From Parcubacteria group bacterium (lineage in GTDB: Bacteria; Patescibacteriota; Minisyncoccia; UBA6257), in the NCBI GenBank assembly GCA_012798235.1, contig JAAZNP010000062.1:1-8237 (forward strand): 8,237 nt of DNA, written 5' to 3'. Below, one piece after another: positions 5,955 to 8,237 of this stretch. The position numbers and the translations under genes are program-made. Each line of letters opens with the position of its first letter. The stretch's first letter is position 1. Below the pieces are notes generated by a model that did not search any database, had not been told where the DNA came from, and saw only the letters and a list, made by a program, of their open reading frames with translations.

Positions 5955-6485
5955 ATGAAAGAAGGAGAGGGTATTCAACGATGGTTAGCGATTATGCTTA
6001 TTATAATCATAATCGCTATCATTATTTTGGCTGTTTTGTTTCTACCCAAAGTAGTAAAAGCTGAAAATTCATATAAATCTTTTAGTTTTCAAGTCCAAAA
6101 CAAACAGGCAGTTATAGAAACTACAGATTCATTAGGAAAAAGATTATCAATGATTAATCTTATCGCAGCTCCTATTATAAAAAATGATCGCTTTTGTATT
6201 GCTGTTCGCGATCTTGAGAATTTTGGAATTACAATTACTTGGATAGAGGAGACAAAAACTGTAGTTTTAAAGAGTCCTAATAATATTCATTTTGAATATA
6301 GAATTGGTTCTCGAATTTACCTTTTGAACAAAGAAAAACATAGGATGGATATCGCACCCTTTATAGAGAATGGTAGAACCTTTATTCCTATTCGGTATTT
6401 CGCTCAAGCCCTCGGTGCTAAAGAAATTATATATATTGTTGAGACAAAATCTGTTATTTTGACATGGCTTCTTGGCATAGATTAA
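5955..6485 (+). CDS. membrane-anchored protein with copper-amine-oxidase-N-like (stalk) domain
   Basis: A 176-aa protein with a short cytoplasmic start, one very hydrophobic segment (residues 11-30, rich in Ile) and an extracytoplasmic remainder; it looks like a signal anchor rather than a cleaved signal peptide. The exported part has two related repeats: residues 73-106 (APIIKNDRFCIAVRD to ETKTVVL) and 135-169 (PFIENGRTFIPIRYFAQALG to ETKSVIL). The second is a clear match to the stalk domain named copper amine oxidase N-terminal domain (PF07833), common on the surface of Firmicutes; despite the name it binds no copper and has no oxidase activity by itself. The ATG follows AAGGAGG at 6 nt. 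It is a single-gene unit with its own promoter, leader hairpin and terminator. Likely role: cell-wall or surface binding; transfer from Firmicutes is possible. Confidence 0.85.
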   Translation: MKEGEGIQRWLAIMLIIIIIAIIILAVLFLPKVVKAENSYKSFSFQVQNKQAVIETTDSLGKRLSMINLIAAPIIKNDRFCIAVRDLENFGITITWIEETKTVVLKSPNNIHFEYRIGSRIYLLNKEKHRMDIAPFIENGRTFIPIRYFAQALGAKEIIYIVETKSVILTWLLGID

Positions 6486-6497
6486 CATTCATTGCGT

Positions 6498-6533
6498 GCC
6501 CCGTTCGATCACGGGGCTTTTTATTTTTCTTTT
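6498..6533 (+). terminator. intrinsic terminator after the stalk-domain gene
   Basis: A GC-rich 7-bp stem GCCCCGT/ACGGGGC (6498-6504 with 6511-6517) with loop TCGATC is followed by a long T-rich tract from 6518. It is a textbook rho-independent terminator, 12 nt after the stop codon, and it isolates this gene from the next promoter. Confidence 0.9.
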
Positions 6534-6544
6534 TTCTAATTTTA

Positions 6545-6553
6545 TGCTAAAAT
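6545..6553 (+). promoter_or_regulatory. extended -10 promoter of the 332-aa protein gene
   Basis: TGCTAAAAT, identical to the dnaX extended -10 element, lies 13 nt before the ATG at 6567. Transcription should start near 6560, leaving a leader of about 7 nt with no SD. No convincing -35 box is present in the T-rich terminator tail upstream. Confidence 0.5.
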
Positions 6554-6566
6554 TTTTAAAAACAAT

Positions 6567-7565
6567 ATGAGCACCGAACAATTACTTCAAAAGGGTTTCG
6601 AAAATAACTCTATTAAAGAAGATTTTTTTAATTTAAAACAGCAAAAAGAAAATAAGGATAATGACTTAGGGAAATTACGTGATTTAACGTCAACTATAGC
6701 TAAATATCAAAAAACAGAAAATCCTGAATTGCCTATAGATATTAAAACCTGTCGTCTTGATATGGAAGAATATTCGGCCAATCAAATCTTTAAACCAGAA
6801 GAAGTTGAAGGAACTAAAGAAACAATTCGTCAGTTAGAAGAAAAATTTTTAACCCAGGTTAATTCTGAAAATTTAGAGGAGAAAGTCCAGCAGGAGATTA
6901 ATGGCGAAAAATTTGAACTTTTAACAGCCACTACGTTATATAAATTTTTGAAGGATGATTTTATTGTTGTTCGTTCAGCTCGTTATGATGATGTTGATAA
7001 TGGTGTTGACACGATTATCTTTGATAAACATACTGGCAATATAGTTTGTACTTTAGATGAAGGTGGTTCTTATTTTGGTGCTTATGCCGAAAGAAAAAAA
7101 ATGAAGACATTAAAAAAGAATCAAGATGGTGGCGCTCGGATAAAATATGGCTTAATTTTAGCGGAAAATTCCGAAGGCAAAAAATATATTAAGGGCAATG
7201 CTGTTAAAAATATTCCAATTTTTGATTTACTTTTAGGTTACGAAAAAGTTGAGGAGCATTTATCAGAAATTAGTAATGATATTTCTCAGATTTCTGATTT
7301 CGAGAAAATTTTATTTGTTTATTTTATCAAAAATATTAATAATCAAATTTCTGAAATGCAGCATCTGGATTTGAATATACCCCCAAAAATTCGACAAACC
7401 GCTAATAATTTCCGAGATAAAATTATCCAACTCTATCCTAATATTTTTTTCGAAGATAAAAATTATATTTCTAAACAAAAAGGGGTGTTAAAACCAGATT
7501 ATTACCTTAACCGTCAATTAATTACTAATGATAAAGATAGAGATGGTTTTCGAGAAAAAAGTTAA
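6567..7565 (+). CDS. protein of unknown function with a possible nuclease-like core
   Basis: A 332-aa protein that I cannot assign to a named family; I associate similar proteins with candidate phyla. Residues 1-110 are charged and helical (probably coiled coil around 84-112). Residues 112-215 form an alpha/beta core: GEKFE at 113-117, a strand DFIVVRSARY at 131-140, DDVDNGVDTIIFD at 141-153, then GNIVCTLDE at 157-165. An early Glu, an Asp in NGVD and an acidic pair in the next strand resemble the PD-(D/E)XK nuclease layout, but the expected Lys after the second acid is missing, so activity is doubtful. Residues 220-332 are helical, ending in a charged, probably disordered tail. There is no signal peptide or membrane segment. 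The gene stands alone between a terminator and a tRNA, lacks an SD, and ends with adjacent in-frame TAA TAG. Confidence 0.8.
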   Translation: MSTEQLLQKGFENNSIKEDFFNLKQQKENKDNDLGKLRDLTSTIAKYQKTENPELPIDIKTCRLDMEEYSANQIFKPEEVEGTKETIRQLEEKFLTQVNSENLEEKVQQEINGEKFELLTATTLYKFLKDDFIVVRSARYDDVDNGVDTIIFDKHTGNIVCTLDEGGSYFGAYAERKKMKTLKKNQDGGARIKYGLILAENSEGKKYIKGNAVKNIPIFDLLLGYEKVEEHLSEISNDISQISDFEKILFVYFIKNINNQISEMQHLDLNIPPKIRQTANNFRDKIIQLYPNIFFEDKNYISKQKGVLKPDYYLNRQLITNDKDRDGFREKS

Positions 7566-7574
7566 TAGAATTTA

Positions 7575-7606
7575 TTGATTTTACTTTTATTTTTTAGTAA
7601 GATAAT
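7575..7606 (+). promoter_or_regulatory. possible promoter of tRNA-Asn
   Basis: TTGATT (7575-7580) with TAAGAT 17 bp later (7598-7603) or the better GATAAT (7601-7606) at a 20-bp spacing. Start near 7610-7613 would leave a short leader before the tRNA at 7628. The match is weak, but no other promoter lies in this AT-rich gap. Confidence 0.3.
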
Positions 7607-7627
7607 ATATCTTTGATAATTTAATAT

Positions 7628-7699
7628 TCCGCGGTAGCTCAACGGTAGAGCGACTGGCTGTTAACCAGTGGGTTGCAGGTCCGAATCCTGCCCGCGGAG
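7628..7699 (+). tRNA. tRNA-Asn(GUU)
   Basis: A full cloverleaf of 72 nt: acceptor TCCGCGG/CCGCGGA, D stem GCTC/GAGC, anticodon stem ACTGG/CCAGT with loop CTGTTAA (anticodon GTT, decoding AAC/AAU), T stem GCAGG/CCTGC with loop TCCGAAT, discriminator G. The T loop has C at position 55 where nearly all tRNAs have U (pseudouridine). CCA is not encoded; CCG follows the discriminator, as in the tRNA-Gln gene. Confidence 0.95.
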
Positions 7700-7712
7700 C
7701 CGTGAACCACGT
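7699..7712 (+). repeat. single arm of the tRNA-attached repeat, after tRNA-Asn
   Basis: GCCGTGAACCAC (7699-7710) matches 5791-5802 exactly and takes the same place relative to the tRNA: it begins at the discriminator base. The stretch TGAACCACGT (7703-7712) is also the exact reverse complement of 5827-5836 in the fourth arm of the tRNA-Gln element. No pairing arm is present here. Confidence 0.8.
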
Positions 7713-7727
7713 ATAAGTATAATTAAT

Positions 7728-7755
7728 AAAAAAGCCTCATTAAGAGAGGCTTTTT
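7728..7755 (+). terminator. bidirectional intrinsic terminator between tRNA-Asn and the peptidase gene
   Basis: GCCTC/GAGGC stem (7734-7738 with 7746-7750), loop ATTAAGA, flanked by an A-run (7728-7733) and a T-run (7751-7755) that extend the pairing to 10 bp. U-tracts follow on both strands, so it can end tRNA-Asn transcripts on the + strand and the converging carboxypeptidase gene on the - strand. Confidence 0.88.
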
Positions 7756-7777
7756 AAATTTACAGTAATTATTTCGT

Positions 7778-8237
7778 TTACCAATCAAAGATATAAATTA
7801 GATATTGGTCAATATCCCGCTGGTCTAAATCATAAAAATATTTATTTTCCTCATGAAGCTTGGTGGCTAATTTAATTCCCACAAAGCGCCAATGCCAGGG
7901 TTCAAAAATATAATAACTATTGTTTTCCGGATAGGATAAAATAAAGCCATATTTATATGCATTCTCTAAAAGCCAGTGATAAGCTTTGGATTTATAGAAT
8001 GAAGAAGAGTTGCCATTAAATTCGCTGGTTACAAAATCAACCGTGGTTCCTAATTGATGCTCTGAATAACCTTGATCAGCCACAAATTTATTAGCTCCTG
8101 TACCATAAGTCATGAGGTCAGTAGTTTTAATGTTATATTGTTCCCAAAACGAACGATAGGCCCATTTGATTTTTAAATCAATATTATTTGCTTTTGCCTC
8201 CTCGAGGAGGGCGTAGAGAAATGTTTGAACATTACCG
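7778..8237 (-). CDS. VanY-type D-alanyl-D-alanine carboxypeptidase, 5' end outside the window
   Basis: Zinc peptidase of family M15B (VanY), which trims the terminal D-Ala of peptidoglycan stem peptides outside the membrane. The frame is open to the window edge, so the ATG at 8113 is internal; 152 residues are visible. Motifs in the visible part: AYRSFWEQ at 26-33 (the YRS substrate-binding Arg), SEHQLGTTVDF at 58-68 with zinc ligands H60 and D67, and EPWHWR at 112-117 with catalytic E112 and zinc ligand H115. The active site is therefore complete. The missing N-terminus should hold the signal peptide or membrane anchor. The gene converges on tRNA-Asn, with a shared terminator between them. 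Cleavage specificity (DD or LD) cannot be told from the sequence. Confidence 0.92.
   Translation of the reverse strand, partial: GNVQTFLYALLEEAKANNIDLKIKWAYRSFWEQYNIKTTDLMTYGTGANKFVADQGYSEHQLGTTVDFVTSEFNGNSSSFYKSKAYHWLLENAYKYGFILSYPENNSYYIFEPWHWRFVGIKLATKLHEENKYFYDLDQRDIDQYLIYIFDW

Noticed and set aside
6267..6488. Open frame of 73 codons on the minus strand opposite the stalk-domain gene
   Set aside because: It has no ribosome site and is antisense to a clear domain match.
7699..7712. Integration attachment site at the tRNA-Asn 3' end
   Set aside because: No integrase and no duplicated tRNA 3' fragment are visible; the shared sequence lies outside the tRNA body.
8111..8113. ATG at 8113 as the start of the carboxypeptidase gene
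   Set aside because: The frame continues upstream without a stop and encodes the family YRS motif, so this Met is internal.

Overview
The window looks like chromosome from an AT-rich, streamlined bacterium, most probably a member of the Candidate Phyla Radiation (Patescibacteria, Parcubacteria-like). The grounds are the family mix (short FtsQ-like POTRA protein, a 133-aa partner gene overlapping a membrane-anchored VirD4/TraG-like ATPase, a DnaX without tau domains), tRNA genes that do not encode CCA, many genes without a Shine-Dalgarno (SD) sequence, and several proteins without an obvious named family. The placement is inference; no 16S or marker phylogeny is possible here. TGA is used as a stop and TGG as Trp, so the standard bacterial code applies.

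Layout. (1) Bases 1-3624, + strand: an FtsQ-like division protein (5' end outside the window), a small helical protein, and a 791-aa conjugation-type ATPase; the last two overlap by one base. (2) 3625-4467, - strand: a compact three-gene operon of small proteins (a zinc ribbon and two unknowns), each with a near-perfect SD, ending in a terminator that faces the ATPase gene. (3) 4468-4602: a divergent promoter region whose two -35 boxes lie 5 bp apart, plus a 7-bp tandem repeat in the dnaX leader. (4) 4603-5841, + strand: dnaX (gamma form only), tRNA-Gln(CUG), then a dense inverted-repeat element that starts at the tRNA 3' end. (5) 5842-6520: a membrane-anchored copper-amine-oxidase-N-like stalk-domain protein with its own promoter, a leader hairpin, a strong SD and a strong terminator. 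(6) 6540-7565: an unassigned 332-aa protein with a possible nuclease-like core. (7) 7566-7755: tRNA-Asn(GUU), followed by a single arm of the same repeat, and a bidirectional terminator. (8) 7778-8237, - strand: a VanY-type D-Ala-D-Ala carboxypeptidase, 5' end outside the window.

How it works together. Division and wall functions (FtsQ-like, VanY-type peptidase), DNA replication (DnaX), translation (two tRNAs) and a surface or DNA-transport type ATPase are interleaved, as in small genomes. Five promoters can be recognised by the same extended -10 pattern, TG-n-TAWAAW. Two of them lie so close to the start codon that the transcripts should have leaders of only about 7-8 nt. In contrast, the small minus-strand operon and the stalk-domain gene have leaders with AAGGAGG, so two modes of translation initiation seem to coexist. 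No complete mobile element, CRISPR array or phage module is visible. The most unusual features are the repeat attached to both tRNA 3' ends and the tightly packed divergent promoter between the zinc-ribbon operon and dnaX.
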